The notes under the pieces are model-generated. The model saw only the letters and a list, made by a program, of their open reading frames with translations. It ran no database searches and was not told where the DNA came from. From Halobacillus sp. Nhm2S1 (lineage in GTDB: Bacteria; Bacillota; Bacilli; Bacillales; Halobacillaceae), in NCBI RefSeq assembly GCF_019599545.1, contig NZ_JAIEZV010000001.1, forward strand, positions 310,001 through 374,000: a DNA stretch of 64,000 nt, in the 5' to 3' direction. Position 1 is the stretch's first letter. The number at the start of each line of letters is the position of its first letter. The position numbers and the translations under genes were made by a program. Below, one piece after another: positions 17,139 to 26,335 of the stretch.

Positions 17139-19439
17139 TTATGAAGTATGTTGTTCTTCTGTTTGTTGTGAAACAAGGACAGCACGTGGTTTACTACCTT
17201 CATAAGGTCCGACGATGCCGTTGTCTTCCATGGCATCGATTAACCGGGCTGCTCTCGTATATCCGACGCGAAAACGACGTTGAATCATAGAAACACTGGC
17301 ACTTTGCATTTCGATGACCATTTGGACCGCTTCAGGATAGAGGTCATCATCCACTTCCTGCTTCACTTCACTTTCCTCTTCAGGGATCATCTCTTCTTGG
17401 TACTGCGCTTTTTGCTGCTCCACACAGAAATTGACGATTCTCTCCACTTCCTCATCGGATAAGAAAGCGCCTTGGACCCTTGTCGGCTTGTTGGAGCCGA
17501 CTGGTGTAAACAGCATATCCCCTCTTCCCAAAAGCTTTTCTGCTCCTCCAGAGTCCAAGATCGTTCTCGAATCGGTCTGTGAAGATACACTGAAAGCAAT
17601 TCTTGATGGAATGTTTGCCTTGATGACACCTGTGATGACATCTACAGAAGGACGCTGAGTAGCGATGATCAAATGGATGCCGGCTGCGCGGGCCATTTGT
17701 GCAAGGCGGGTGATGGCATCTTCCACTTCATTTGAAGCGACCATCATTAAGTCTGCAAGTTCATCTACAAGGACAACGATGTATGGAAGTTGTGGCTGTT
17801 CATCTTCATTTTCCTGGTTATGCTTTTTGATGTATTCATTGTAGCTTTCGATATTTCTTGTGCCTGTATCCGAAAAGAGGTCGTATCTTCGTTCCATTTC
17901 GGATACGACTTTCTTCAATGCCCGTGAAGCTTTCTTAGGATCTGTAACAACCGGAGCTAAAAGGTGCGGAATTCCGTTATAGACATTCAATTCAACCTTC
18001 TTCGGATCGATCATCATCATTTTCACTTCATGTGGTTTTGCTCTCATTAAAATACTCGTAATGATGCCGTTAATACAAACACTTTTACCACTTCCGGTCG
18101 CACCTGCCACAAGCAAGTGAGGCATTTTATTTAATTCTGACATAACAGCCTCGCCAGAGATGTCTCTTCCAAGGGCAAAGCTTAACTTGGCATCTGGTTT
18201 TGATTTGCCTGTTTCCAATACTTCACGTAAAGAGACCATAGACACTTCCTGGTTCGGTACTTCAATTCCAACCGCTGATTTTCCTGGAATAGGCGCTTCA
18301 ATCCGGATATCCTTCGCCGCCAGGGCTAAGGCAAGGTCATCATTCAAGTTCACAATCTTGCTGACTTTCACCCCTACATCTGGGTACACTTCGTACTTCG
18401 TTACCGACGGACCGACATGGACTTTTGTCACTTTCGCTTTCACACCAAAACTTTGGAAAGTCTTTTCAAGCTTCCTTACGGTTGCCTGGATGTGAGAACG
18501 GCCCTGACTCTGCGGAGTGGAAGTAGGTTCGTCCAATAACTCCAGGCTTGGTAACTGGTAATCCATGTTTTCAAGCTCAGCTGTTGGCATCGATTTTTCA
18601 ATATTTACTTCATCGACATCCTGCTGCTCCTCCGTGCCCCTTTCTTTAGGCTTATCCGTCTTCTCAGAAGCATAAGCAGTATCAGTAAAGTCTTGTATGA
18701 TCGGCTCTTGGTTCTGCTCTTCTTCCTGATCATTAGATGTATCATTCAATTCATAAACGATTGCATCTTCTTCCTGATCTTCCAATGCCTGCTTTTTCTT
18801 TTCTGCTTTTTGCTCTTTCTGATCCTTCACCTTTTGCACTTGTTCTAAGCTCATTTCTTTTACTTTTCGTCCAAGCTTAGCAAAGAGCTCACCTATGGAT
18901 TTTTCACTTACGAATATCACACCGATAATAAATAGGAAAAAAGACAAAATAGCTGCTCCAGCTTTTGCAAAAAGGTAATAGCTGATTGAAAGAAGGATCG
19001 CACCCGTTAACCCTCCACCAATGCTGTAAAACGGAAGTTCTCCTCTCATCATTCCGGTGATTCTGTCCCAGGTCATGGCGAAAATAGAACCTTCGCCTGT
19101 CCCAAGCTCAGCAGAAAGTGTTTCAAGATGTGTGAACAAGAGTAAAGCTGTAACTATGGTATACACGCCTAAGAGACGTTTATGTAAAAAAACAGGCCAT
19201 TTTCTTTTTACCATCAAATACACACCAACAATTAGAAAGAACAAGGAGGCGATAAAGTACCATACGCCAAACAAGAACTGCCAGAACCTCTCTAAACCTC
19301 CTGGAACCGCTCCATCACTAATAGCGGAAGCCCCGCTACCAATGACAGCAATGAAGAGGAAAAACAGCCCTATAAGTTCAAACTTCAAATGGCTTTTCAC
19401 ATTCGATTGCTTTTTCTTCTTTTTTCTTTTCCTAGCCAT
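17139..19439 (-). CDS. spoIIIE: DNA translocase SpoIIIE (FtsK/SpoIIIE family)
   Basis: 766-residue septal DNA pump that moves the chromosome into the forespore and clears trapped DNA from division septa. The N-terminal quarter has about four membrane helices after a Lys/Arg-rich start. A charged Glu/Gln/Lys linker follows, then the RecA-like motor with Walker A GATGSGKS (near residue 445) and Walker [12 protein letters not shown] (near 555), and a C-terminal gamma winged helix (about 695-755) for KOPS-type sequence reading. ATG at 19439 with GGGGAGG upstream. The gene is bracketed by the two inverted repeat copies. Confidence 0.97.
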   Translation of the reverse strand: MARKRKKKKKQSNVKSHLKFELIGLFFLFIAVIGSGASAISDGAVPGGLERFWQFLFGVWYFIASLFFLIVGVYLMVKRKWPVFLHKRLLGVYTIVTALLLFTHLETLSAELGTGEGSIFAMTWDRITGMMRGELPFYSIGGGLTGAILLSISYYLFAKAGAAILSFFLFIIGVIFVSEKSIGELFAKLGRKVKEMSLEQVQKVKDQKEQKAEKKKQALEDQEEDAIVYELNDTSNDQEEEQNQEPIIQDFTDTAYASEKTDKPKERGTEEQQDVDEVNIEKSMPTAELENMDYQLPSLELLDEPTSTPQSQGRSHIQATVRKLEKTFQSFGVKAKVTKVHVGPSVTKYEVYPDVGVKVSKIVNLNDDLALALAAKDIRIEAPIPGKSAVGIEVPNQEVSMVSLREVLETGKSKPDAKLSFALGRDISGEAVMSELNKMPHLLVAGATGSGKSVCINGIITSILMRAKPHEVKMMMIDPKKVELNVYNGIPHLLAPVVTDPKKASRALKKVVSEMERRYDLFSDTGTRNIESYNEYIKKHNQENEDEQPQLPYIVVLVDELADLMMVASNEVEDAITRLAQMARAAGIHLIIATQRPSVDVITGVIKANIPSRIAFSVSSQTDSRTILDSGGAEKLLGRGDMLFTPVGSNKPTRVQGAFLSDEEVERIVNFCVEQQKAQYQEEMIPEEESEVKQEVDDDLYPEAVQMVIEMQSASVSMIQRRFRVGYTRAARLIDAMEDNGIVGPYEGSKPRAVLVSQQTEEQHTS

Positions 19440-19478
19440 GGTCTTTCCTCCCCCATATGTAAAACTAAAACGAGAAAA

Positions 19479-19553
19479 ATGCCGATGGTTCCTTCAATAT
19501 TCATGAAGAAATACAACACCGGCATCCAGCCACTCATTTATTCTATTATACCA
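19479..19553 (-). promoter_or_regulatory. spoIIIE promoter and terminator-like leader hairpin
   Basis: An extended -10 TGGTATAAT lies at 19545-19553. Downstream, ATGCCGGTG (19525-19517) pairs with CATCGGCAT (19487-19479), with an inner TTCTTCA/TGAAGGA stem, and is followed by TTTTTCTCG. Depending on the start site, the hairpin either ends tepA-ylzJ transcripts or lies in the spoIIIE leader as an attenuator. Confidence 0.55.
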
Positions 19554-19568
19554 TAGCCGTCCACAATG

Positions 19569-19775
19569 TTACGAGTCCAACCATTGTCCTGGTTGAAGAT
19601 CTGGATCCATGTAATGGGAAGGGTCTGTCGAAAGTACTTGCATAATCTGCTTTTTTCCATCTGCAGATTTACGACACATTAATGGACAATTGTTATGTTC
19701 ATGATACACGACCGACATTTCTTCTTCCATTGGAAATATGTCATGTTCACTCAAGGGTGTGTATAGAATGGTCAT
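19569..19775 (-). CDS. ylzJ: YlzJ-like small protein
   Basis: 68-residue acidic protein resembling the YlzJ family: [15 protein letters not shown] start, a conserved [10 protein letters not shown]-like middle and a Pro/Asp-rich end. No biochemical function is known. The ATG overlaps the tepA stop by 4 nt, so it is translated with tepA. The tepA-ylzJ-spoIIIE order matches other Bacillaceae. It has no signal peptide or membrane helix. Confidence 0.8.
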   Translation of the reverse strand: MTILYTPLSEHDIFPMEEEMSVVYHEHNNCPLMCRKSADGKKQIMQVLSTDPSHYMDPDLQPGQWLDS

Positions 19776-20491
19776 TGAACCACCTGCTGTTCAGAACCTT
19801 TACTCTGCTCAATGAGCTCATTCAATTTTGACATCGCTTCTTTCACACCGCCAACAGCATCAATTAGACCATGATCCACGGCTTGCTGTCCGACCACATT
19901 CGTTCCGATATCACGGGTGAGATTTCCTTTATCAAACATAAGCTCCTTGAATTTATCTTCTGCCACATTGGAATGTTTCGTTACAAAGCTGATGACACGA
20001 TCCTGCATTTTATCCATGTATTCAAACGTTTGAGGGACACCGATGACAAGACCCGTCATACGGATCGGATGAATCGTCATCGTCGCCGTTTCGACAATAA
20101 ACGAATAGTCCGCCGATACAGCGATTGGAACACCGATGGAGTGTCCGCCTCCTAATACGATGGATACCGTCGGTTTGGAAAGGGAAGAAATCATTTCTGA
20201 GATGGCAAGACCCGCTTCAACGTCTCCTCCAACTGTATTTAACAGGACGACCAAGCCCTCAATTTTAGGGTTTTGTTCAATCGCAATCAATTGAGGAATT
20301 AAATGCTCATACTTCGTTGTCTTATTTTGTGAAGGCAGCTGAACGTGCCCTTCCACCTGCCCGATGATAGGAAGCACATGGATATTGGAATCAGCCGGCT
20401 GTGGGACATTGCTTTGTCCAAGCTGCTGAATTTTGTCAACGAGAGAGGATTGCGATTTGGATTGATCTTTTTCTTTAGAATCGTCTTTCAT
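19772..20491 (-). CDS. tepA: ClpP-like serine peptidase TepA (YmfB)
   Basis: 239-residue translocation-enhancing protease of the ClpP/crotonase fold, linked in B. subtilis to preprotein secretion and spore small-protein degradation. The nucleophile Ser118 lies in GGGHSIG and His141 in MTIHPIRM. The ATG at 20491, with AAAGGAG at 9 bp, gives the usual length; the in-frame extension to 20581 would add 30 basic residues and has no ribosome site. Repeat copy B lies immediately upstream. Confidence 0.92.
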   Translation of the reverse strand: MKDDSKEKDQSKSQSSLVDKIQQLGQSNVPQPADSNIHVLPIIGQVEGHVQLPSQNKTTKYEHLIPQLIAIEQNPKIEGLVVLLNTVGGDVEAGLAISEMISSLSKPTVSIVLGGGHSIGVPIAVSADYSFIVETATMTIHPIRMTGLVIGVPQTFEYMDKMQDRVISFVTKHSNVAEDKFKELMFDKGNLTRDIGTNVVGQQAVDHGLIDAVGGVKEAMSKLNELIEQSKGSEQQVVQ

Positions 20492-20620
20492 GGATCGATC
20501 TCCTTTCGCTCTTTTCCCGTAGTATGACTCAAACGGTGTGAAACATACTTTTAATATGGTGCTCCTGATTACTTTCTTCATAAATCCCTCATCGAGATCG
20601 TTATTAAAGTATTTGGCAGG

Positions 20621-21142
20621 ATTGTGGAAGACTCAGTATCGAGATGTTTCCGGGGTTCGTTGCTGAGTTGAGCGTCAGGGGTGGCTGGGAAGCAACTCGC
20701 TTTCCTGTGGGGGAGTGGCGAGCTTCCTCGGGCGGTCTGAGCACTAAGGGATCTCGCCTATCTCCTTTCTCCCACGGGAGTCTCGCAGCTTCCCAACCAC
20801 CCCTTTTGATGTAAGCGAGAAACGAACCCATGTACCAAGAGTTGGAGGGTCTTCCACTATCCAACTGGTATAAAGCGCTCTGGATCAAGCTTTTAAGTGT
20901 CATGGCGGTGTTTTATAATCCAGTTCCCATAATCATACGAGCTGGCCTTTTAGAAGTGGTTTCGAGAATCTTCCATGGTAAAGGGGCGGAGGGGAACGGT
21001 GAGACTCCTATGGGACTTGTGGGACAGGTGAGACCCCGGAAGGCGTAGCCTGAGGAGGCTCACCGCCCGCCCCATGGAAAGCGAACCTTTTCCCGGAGCT
21101 CCTAGAACCACACCATCCTTTCGAAACTGAGTCTTCCACAAT
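20621..21142 (-). repeat. Long intergenic repeat, copy B, with terminal inverted repeats
   Basis: 522-bp gene-free element. Its ends are inverted repeats of 22 bp with one mismatch: 20621-20642 and 21121-21142 (each reads inward ATTGTGGAAGACTCAGT then TCGA, with an A/T difference). Inside are two GC-rich modules in inverted arrangement, each with CGCTTTCC, GAGC.TCCTC and GGAGTCTC blocks, joined by a less GC-rich centre with a GTTGGA/TCCAAC hairpin. No obvious target duplication flanks it and no transposase is present, so it looks MITE-like. It fills most of the 20492-21194 gap between dapA and tepA. Confidence 0.85.
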
Positions 21143-21171
21143 CGGGAGCTTATCTATAATAGGCCAACAAA

Positions 21172-21196
21172 AAACCAGGGCGACCTGCCCTGGTTT
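21172..21196 (-). terminator. Intrinsic terminator of asd-dapG-dapA
   Basis: 10-bp perfect arms AAACCAGGGC/GCCCTGGTTT (21172-21181, 21187-21196), with TTTTTTG following on the minus strand. The upstream arm overlaps the dapA stop codon by two bases. Confidence 0.92.
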
Positions 21197-22067
21197 AGGT
21201 AAGATGTTTCAAACAGTTTGCAATGATTGTTTCTTCGTCTTTTGTTAAGGGAACTAATGGGAGTCTTACACCACCTGTATCTAGCCCCTGGATTTTCAAA
21301 GCGGCTTTTACAGGAGCAGGGGAAGGAGCACTGAACATTCCATTGAACACTGGCAACAGCTTTCGATGGATAGCTCCTGCTTCTTTCCATTTACCCTCTT
21401 CGAAAAGAGAGAGCATCATCTGCATCTGATTTCCTATGACGTGAGAGGAAACTGATATGATGCCGTTTGCGCCGACAGCGTAGGCAGGAAGAGTCAAATG
21501 ATCATCTCCACTGTATATAGAAAAATGCTGATCAGTGAAAGCACGAATGTTGGCCATTCCTTCAAGGTCACCTGTGGCTTCTTTTAAAGATACAATGTTT
21601 TCGATCTTAGAAAGTTCCATGATGGTTTCTGGTTGGATTCGTACGACTGATCTTCCTGGTACATTATAAATCATTACGGGAAGCTTCACGGATCCTGCAA
21701 TAGTTTTAAAATGTTGATAGAGACCGTCTTGATTCGGCTTATTGTAGTAAGGGGCGACAAGCATGATGGCATCTACGCCAGTGGCTTCAGCTCTTTTCGA
21801 TAACTTTATGGAGGATTCTGTGCTGTTGCTCCCTGTTCCTGCTATGACAGGTACACGTCCGGCGACTGTTTTTACGACATGACTCCATAAGCTTACTTTT
21901 TCATCTGCAGTTAGCGTCGGAGATTCACCCGTCGTTCCAGCAATGACAAGTCCGTCGGTCCCGTTTTTTAATAAATATTCGACCAGCTCTGTCGTTTTGT
22001 TAAAATCAATCTCACCATGGCGGTCAAACGGTGTCACCATGGCTGTCAGAACCTTTCCGAAATTCAT
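21195..22067 (-). CDS. dapA: 4-hydroxy-tetrahydrodipicolinate synthase
   Basis: 290-residue Schiff-base aldolase that condenses pyruvate with aspartate semialdehyde, the first committed step to diaminopimelate, lysine and (through dpaAB) spore dipicolinate. Lys162 in SLKEATGD is the pyruvate-binding lysine and Tyr134 in IYNVPGRS the catalytic tyrosine; AGTTGESPTL is the family N-terminal motif. The start overlaps the dapG stop by 4 nt. Last gene of the asd-dapG-dapA unit. Confidence 0.97.
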   Translation of the reverse strand: MNFGKVLTAMVTPFDRHGEIDFNKTTELVEYLLKNGTDGLVIAGTTGESPTLTADEKVSLWSHVVKTVAGRVPVIAGTGSNSTESSIKLSKRAEATGVDAIMLVAPYYNKPNQDGLYQHFKTIAGSVKLPVMIYNVPGRSVVRIQPETIMELSKIENIVSLKEATGDLEGMANIRAFTDQHFSIYSGDDHLTLPAYAVGANGIISVSSHVIGNQMQMMLSLFEEGKWKEAGAIHRKLLPVFNGMFSAPSPAPVKAALKIQGLDTGGVRLPLVPLTKDEETIIANCLKHLT

Positions 22068-23305
22068 GTCAGTTGTTCCCCTTTCTTAGGTGCTTTGCTC
22101 AATCGGAAAGTTTTATGGAGAGCGTTGACTGCTTCTATAAGATCTTTTTCCTTCACCAATACCCAGATGGTCGTGTGGGAGTCGGCGGATTGGAGAATTT
22201 GAATGCCCCGATCGGTCAATGTCTGAACGATTTCTGCTGTTACCCCAGGAATGCCAGTAATACCAGCCCCGACTGTGGAAACTTTTGCACAGCCTTCTCT
22301 AACCTCAGGTTCATAACCTAGGTCTTCAAGAATTTGGACCGCTTTCTCTGTAAAAATGTGGTTAATGGTGTATAGAACACCGCTGGGAGATATATTGATG
22401 AAGTCTACGGAAATATTGGCCGAAGCCATGGATTTGAATACATCGGATTGTAGTTTGGAAGGGTCTTCTTTCGATTGGACTTTGATTTGCGTGAGGCCAT
22501 CCATATGAGCAATTCCTGTTACGGTGCGTTCAGATATGTCTCTTCCTGTTCGATCTTCCTTCGTTCCCGTCACAAGCGTCCCGGGAAGATCAGAATATGT
22601 GGAGCGTACACGAATGGGAACCTTCGCATACATCGCAATCTCTACAGCTCTTGGATGGATAACCTTTGCTCCTTGATAGGCCAAATTGCATATCTCATTG
22701 TATGTGATGGTGTTCAGAGGTCTCGCTTCCTGAACCAGTCTGGGATCTGCGGTCATGATGCCCTCTACATCTGTGAAAATGTCGATAAAATCGGAATGTA
22801 AAGCCGCTCCTAGAGCAGCAGCTGTGGTGTCACTGCCTCCTCGACCGATTGTTGTGACTTCTCCATGAATGGTTTGCCCTTGGAATCCTGCAACGACAAC
22901 GACTTCGTGTTTTTTCAGTTCTTCCAATATCCTTCCAGGATTTACTTGGGTGATTTTAGCTTTTGTAAAATCTCCATTGGTCATAATCCCAGCTTGTGCT
23001 CCTGTTAACGAAACAGCGTTTACGCCAGCCAGATTCAACTCATGAGCAAAAACGATCGAAGAAATCGTCTCCCCACATGACATCATCAAATCCTGCTCTC
23101 TTGGCGAAACATCCGTTTTTGGGAAGTCAATTAACCCAAGCAAAGTATCGGTCGCATATGGACTACCTTTTCTCCCCATAGCTGAGACGGTAACGACGAC
23201 TTTAAATCCTTCTTTCAAGCCATTTTTCACATGGTGGATCGCCCGGGACCGACTTTCCTGGTCCCGGACGGACGTTCCACCGAACTTTTGTACAAGTAGC
23301 TTCAT
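22064..23305 (-). CDS. dapG: Aspartate kinase I (diaminopimelate-type)
   Basis: 413 residues: an amino-acid kinase domain with KFGGTSV at the N-terminus and GRGGSDTTAAALGAAL mid-domain, then two C-terminal ACT domains for allosteric control. It phosphorylates aspartate to open the pathway to diaminopimelate, lysine, methionine and threonine. Assignment to the DapG isozyme rests on linkage to asd and dapA; feedback by diaminopimelate is known for the B. subtilis enzyme, not shown here. GAGGTGG lies just before the ATG. Confidence 0.94.
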   Translation of the reverse strand: MKLLVQKFGGTSVRDQESRSRAIHHVKNGLKEGFKVVVTVSAMGRKGSPYATDTLLGLIDFPKTDVSPREQDLMMSCGETISSIVFAHELNLAGVNAVSLTGAQAGIMTNGDFTKAKITQVNPGRILEELKKHEVVVVAGFQGQTIHGEVTTIGRGGSDTTAAALGAALHSDFIDIFTDVEGIMTADPRLVQEARPLNTITYNEICNLAYQGAKVIHPRAVEIAMYAKVPIRVRSTYSDLPGTLVTGTKEDRTGRDISERTVTGIAHMDGLTQIKVQSKEDPSKLQSDVFKSMASANISVDFINISPSGVLYTINHIFTEKAVQILEDLGYEPEVREGCAKVSTVGAGITGIPGVTAEIVQTLTDRGIQILQSADSHTTIWVLVKEKDLIEAVNALHKTFRLSKAPKKGEQLT

Positions 23306-23330
23306 TTGGCCACCTCAACTCAATAAAAGT

Positions 23331-24377
23331 TTACAGCCACTCATTCGCAATCAAACGTTCTGCAATTTGCACGGAATTCCATGCTGCACCTTTTAACAAG
23401 TTATCTGATACAACCCATAAATGGAACCCTTTTTCTTCATCGAGATCCTTTCTGATTCTGCCGACAAAAACATCCCGTTTTTCGGCCGCACTTAAAGGTG
23501 TCGGGTATGTTTGGGTAGCAGGATCATCTTCGAGAACGATTCCAGGCGCTTCATTCATCAACTGTTTGACTTCTTCAACCGTAACCCCTTCTTTTTCTAC
23601 TTCAATATATACACTTTCCGCGTGAGATGTGAAAAAAGGAAGGCGTACACAAGTAGCTGCAACAGAAAGATCCGGTGCATGCATGATCTTTTTCGTTTCA
23701 TTAATCATTTTCATTTCCTCGAATGTATAACCATTATCCTGAAAGACATCAATTTGTGGCAGCGCATTAAATGCGATCGGATAGTGCTTTTTATCTCCTT
23801 TCACTGGAAGGAGATTAGCCTCAAGCTCTTCTCCATTTAAGAAGGATTGAGATTGTTCTCGCAGTTCCTCGGCAGCTTCATTTCCAGCGCCAGAAACAGC
23901 TTGGTATGTTGAAACAATGACACGGTTCATGCCATAAGCTTTACGAACCGGCTCAAGAGCAGCCACCATTTGAATGGTCGAACAGTTTGGATTAGCAATG
24001 ATACCTTTATGTTCCTTGATATCTGCTTCGTTCACCTCAGGTACCACGAGAGGTACACCTTCCGCCATACGGAAAGCACTCGTATTATCAATGACGACCG
24101 CTCCGTGCTTGACAGCTTCAGGAGCCAGTTTCTTGGATACAGACCCTCCAGCAGAAAACAGCGCAATGTCCACATCTTTGAAACTTTCTGGAGTCGCTTC
24201 TTCCAGCGTGTATTCTTCTCCATTGAACATCATCTTCGAGCCGGCTGATCGACTTGACGAGAGTAGCTTTAAGTTTTTAACAGGGAACTTTCGATCTTCT
24301 AAAGTCTCCAACATCTTTTGTCCGACGGCTCCCGTCGCTCCGACAACGGCTACATTATATTTTTTCATTTCACTCAT
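23331..24377 (-). CDS. asd: Aspartate-semialdehyde dehydrogenase
   Basis: 348-residue NADPH-dependent enzyme reducing aspartyl phosphate to the semialdehyde. The [10 protein letters not shown] nucleotide-binding motif is near the N-terminus and the catalytic Cys lies in [11 protein letters not shown] choose the ATG at 24377 because GAGAGG is 9 bp upstream; ATGs at 24386 and 24368 are alternatives and the open frame extends to 24500 without support. First gene of the asd-dapG-dapA unit, 103 bp after dpaB and with its own probable promoter. Confidence 0.95.
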   Translation of the reverse strand: MSEMKKYNVAVVGATGAVGQKMLETLEDRKFPVKNLKLLSSSRSAGSKMMFNGEEYTLEEATPESFKDVDIALFSAGGSVSKKLAPEAVKHGAVVIDNTSAFRMAEGVPLVVPEVNEADIKEHKGIIANPNCSTIQMVAALEPVRKAYGMNRVIVSTYQAVSGAGNEAAEELREQSQSFLNGEELEANLLPVKGDKKHYPIAFNALPQIDVFQDNGYTFEEMKMINETKKIMHAPDLSVAATCVRLPFFTSHAESVYIEVEKEGVTVEEVKQLMNEAPGIVLEDDPATQTYPTPLSAAEKRDVFVGRIRKDLDEEKGFHLWVVSDNLLKGAAWNSVQIAERLIANEWL

Positions 24378-24443
24378 ATTCGGCATCCTCTCTTGTATAT
24401 CATTTGTAAGAATAGTAAGACATGTCACTATTTTTGTTATTTT

Positions 24444-24472
24444 ATCATATTTACAAGAACACCTGGTATGAA
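24444..24472 (-). promoter_or_regulatory. Probable vegetative promoter of asd
   Basis: -10 TATGAT (24444-24449) and -35 TTCATA (24467-24472) with a 17-bp spacer in the dpaB-asd gap. It would let asd-dapG-dapA be made in growing cells independently of the sporulation-specific dpaAB genes. Confidence 0.45.
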
Positions 24473-24480
24473 AAAAAGAA

Positions 24481-25080
24481 TTAATTCGGATACCTTTCAA
24501 TTAAAACCGGTTGACGCTGTTTCCCTTCCAGAGCCGCTTCAATCGTTTCTGGGATCAATGTCATATCCGCTACTAATGAATTCGGCTTTTTAAAAGGATG
24601 ATCCTGACCTAGAGGTACAAAGTAAATGTTTTTCGTTGCCATGAGACGCATGATGTTTACACCATTCAATCCGAGAGCATCGTTTGTTGAAACAGCGACG
24701 ACGACAGGACTTTCATTCCTTAAAGTTGCCTTAGCAGCCATCAACACAGGGGAATCCGTCAGAGCATTGGCGAATTTACTTGTTGAATTCCCTGTGAGAG
24801 GAGCAATGAGCATGCAGTCCAAAGGACGTTTAGGTCCGAGAGGTTCCGCATCGGGAATCGTCAAAATTGGTTCTTCACCTGTAATTTCTTTTATTTTTTC
24901 TAAATGATCGGACGCATCCCCAAAGCGGGTATCTGTTTTCTGTACGGTGTAAGATAAAACAGGGACCACAGTGGCTCCGAGGTCGACGAGTTCCTGCATG
25001 ACAGGAAAAACCTCATGGTACGTACAATGGGATCCAGTTAACCCAAATCCAATCACTTTCCCTTTTAACTTAGACATCAT
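24481..25080 (-). CDS. dpaB: Dipicolinate synthase subunit B (SpoVFB)
   Basis: 199-residue flavoprotein-type subunit of dipicolinate synthase, made in the mother cell; dipicolinic acid then fills the spore core. The [14 protein letters not shown] motif near the N-terminus and [15 protein letters not shown] mid-chain are typical. The start overlaps the dpaA stop by 4 nt; a second ATG follows directly (25077). AAGGAG lies 5 or 8 bp upstream depending on the start. It shares the dpaA sigma-K promoter. Confidence 0.95.
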   Translation of the reverse strand: MMSKLKGKVIGFGLTGSHCTYHEVFPVMQELVDLGATVVPVLSYTVQKTDTRFGDASDHLEKIKEITGEEPILTIPDAEPLGPKRPLDCMLIAPLTGNSTSKFANALTDSPVLMAAKATLRNESPVVVAVSTNDALGLNGVNIMRLMATKNIYFVPLGQDHPFKKPNSLVADMTLIPETIEAALEGKQRQPVLIERYPN

Positions 25081-25970
25081 TCATTCTCCTTTCGTGGACC
25101 TTCCTGAACGATTCGTGAAACAACATCTGCTATGATTCTCCCTGCCGTTTTAGGAGCTACGATTCCCGGCAGACCTGGTGCGAGTAATGCTTTGATCCCA
25201 CGTTTATCGGCATAACGGAAATCAGTTCCTCCTGGTTTGGATGCCAAATCCAGAATCATCGCATGAGATGGCAACTGTTTAATAACCGAAGCATCTACGA
25301 CCAGATGCGGAACGGTATTCAGCAGGATGTCACATGACATATCTGCATTTTCCATGTTCTTCATATCAATTGGCTCGAGCCCCATTTCATAAACTCTTGC
25401 CGCTGCTTTTGACGAACGCACGCCAACAGCTACTTTAGCACCGAGGTGATCAAACGTGCGTGCAAGACTCATTCCTACCCTACCAAGACCGAGTACAATA
25501 ATTTTAGATCCGTGAATCGTAAAATCGGTATGTTGAATGATCAACATGAGGGTTCCCTCTACAGTAGGAATAGAATTATAAATGGCAACATCATCCCGAT
25601 CCATTAAAGGGATGAGTGTACGATTGGTTTTTGCAGCTAAATCTTTTAAATGATCATTGGCAATTCCAGAAAACACTTGGCAATGGTCGGGTGTCCTTTT
25701 CAACCATTCCTCTGACAAGTGAATCAGCTGGTTGGAGAAGATTCCTTCAATCTTCCCCTCCTCATCCGTCCCAGGTACAGGAAGGATGATGGCATCCAAT
25801 TTTTCCACCTGCTCACTGTCGAAGTCAAGGTCGATGGCTTCTCTAAAGCTTTCATTCAGTTGGTCGAACCCAGCCAAATAGACGGTGGCATCCCACTCAT
25901 TCAACCTTCGAATAAGTTCGATCTGCCGGGCATCGCCCCCTATGACTGCTACATGGTATCCTGTTAGCAT
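25077..25970 (-). CDS. dpaA: Dipicolinate synthase subunit A (SpoVFA)
   Basis: 297-residue NAD(P)-dependent subunit that oxidises the DapA-pathway intermediate to dipicolinate. An N-terminal domain starts LTGYHVAVIGGDARQIEL; a second Rossmann fold has VLGLGRVGMSLARTF near residue 155; the C-terminus has GLPGIVAPKTAGRI. The ATG follows AAAGGAG. It lies directly downstream of a strong sigma-K type promoter, consistent with mother-cell expression late in sporulation, and is adjacent to the asd-dapG-dapA unit that supplies its substrate. Confidence 0.96.
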   Translation of the reverse strand: MLTGYHVAVIGGDARQIELIRRLNEWDATVYLAGFDQLNESFREAIDLDFDSEQVEKLDAIILPVPGTDEEGKIEGIFSNQLIHLSEEWLKRTPDHCQVFSGIANDHLKDLAAKTNRTLIPLMDRDDVAIYNSIPTVEGTLMLIIQHTDFTIHGSKIIVLGLGRVGMSLARTFDHLGAKVAVGVRSSKAAARVYEMGLEPIDMKNMENADMSCDILLNTVPHLVVDASVIKQLPSHAMILDLASKPGGTDFRYADKRGIKALLAPGLPGIVAPKTAGRIIADVVSRIVQEGPRKENE

Positions 25971-26007
25971 CCCGGATGTCTCCTTTATCTAGTATCTTAT
26001 CTCCTTG

Positions 26008-26035
26008 TATCCTATGCCGGAATGCGGAGTTAGTG
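26008..26035 (-). promoter_or_regulatory. Sigma-K promoter of dpaAB
   Basis: On the minus strand the -10 CATAGGATA (26008-26016) fits the sigma-K consensus CATA-N3-TA exactly, and the -35 core AC (26033-26034, in CAC) lies 16 bp upstream. This is what is known for spoVF in B. subtilis, so it supports late mother-cell control here. Confidence 0.8.
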
Positions 26036-26055
26036 ATTTCCATTAGCAAACAAAA

Positions 26056-26081
26056 AACACTGCAGCACAGGCTGCAGTGTT
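26056..26081 (-). terminator. Intrinsic terminator of ylxY-ymxH
   Basis: 11-bp perfect arms AACACTGCAGC/GCTGCAGTGTT around a 4-nt loop, starting at the last base of the ymxH stop, with TTTTTTG tail. Confidence 0.92.
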
Positions 26082-26314
26082 CATCGTTTTTTCAAGAGGA
26101 TCGTTTCCTCACCAATGGTCTCAATTTGACTCCAATCGATCGTCATTTCTTTTTTGTAGGAGCCGAAACCAATGAAGCCCTGATTCATGATGACTAATGA
26201 CTTGATGACTCCAGAATCAGGATCAATGATCAAGTCCGCTTTTCCCAGAATTCCTAATTTTTCTCCGTTCTCAATGTCAATCACCTGTTTTTGGGCTAGA
26301 GATTTCATTCTCAC
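26081..26314 (-). CDS. ymxH: PRC-barrel protein, YlmC/YmxH family
   Basis: 77 residues forming a single PRC-barrel-like domain: IDIENGEKLGILGKADLIID then IDWSQIETIGEETILL. Members are conserved in spore formers but have no assigned activity. The start is a GTG at 26314 with AAGGAGAG about 8 bp upstream; the ATG two codons later is too far from it. It follows ylxY by 21 bp and is closed by a strong terminator. The mlpA peptidase gene normally found beside it in B. subtilis is absent. Confidence 0.85.
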   Translation of the reverse strand: MRMKSLAQKQVIDIENGEKLGILGKADLIIDPDSGVIKSLVIMNQGFIGFGSYKKEMTIDWSQIETIGEETILLKKR

Positions 26315-26335
26315 TTTGGCTACTCTCCTTCTTCT

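Noticed and set aside
20604-21141. Open frames on both strands in repeat copy B
   Set aside because: None has a ribosome site or recognisable domain, and the homologous positions in copy A are broken by indels, so the sequence is not under coding constraint.
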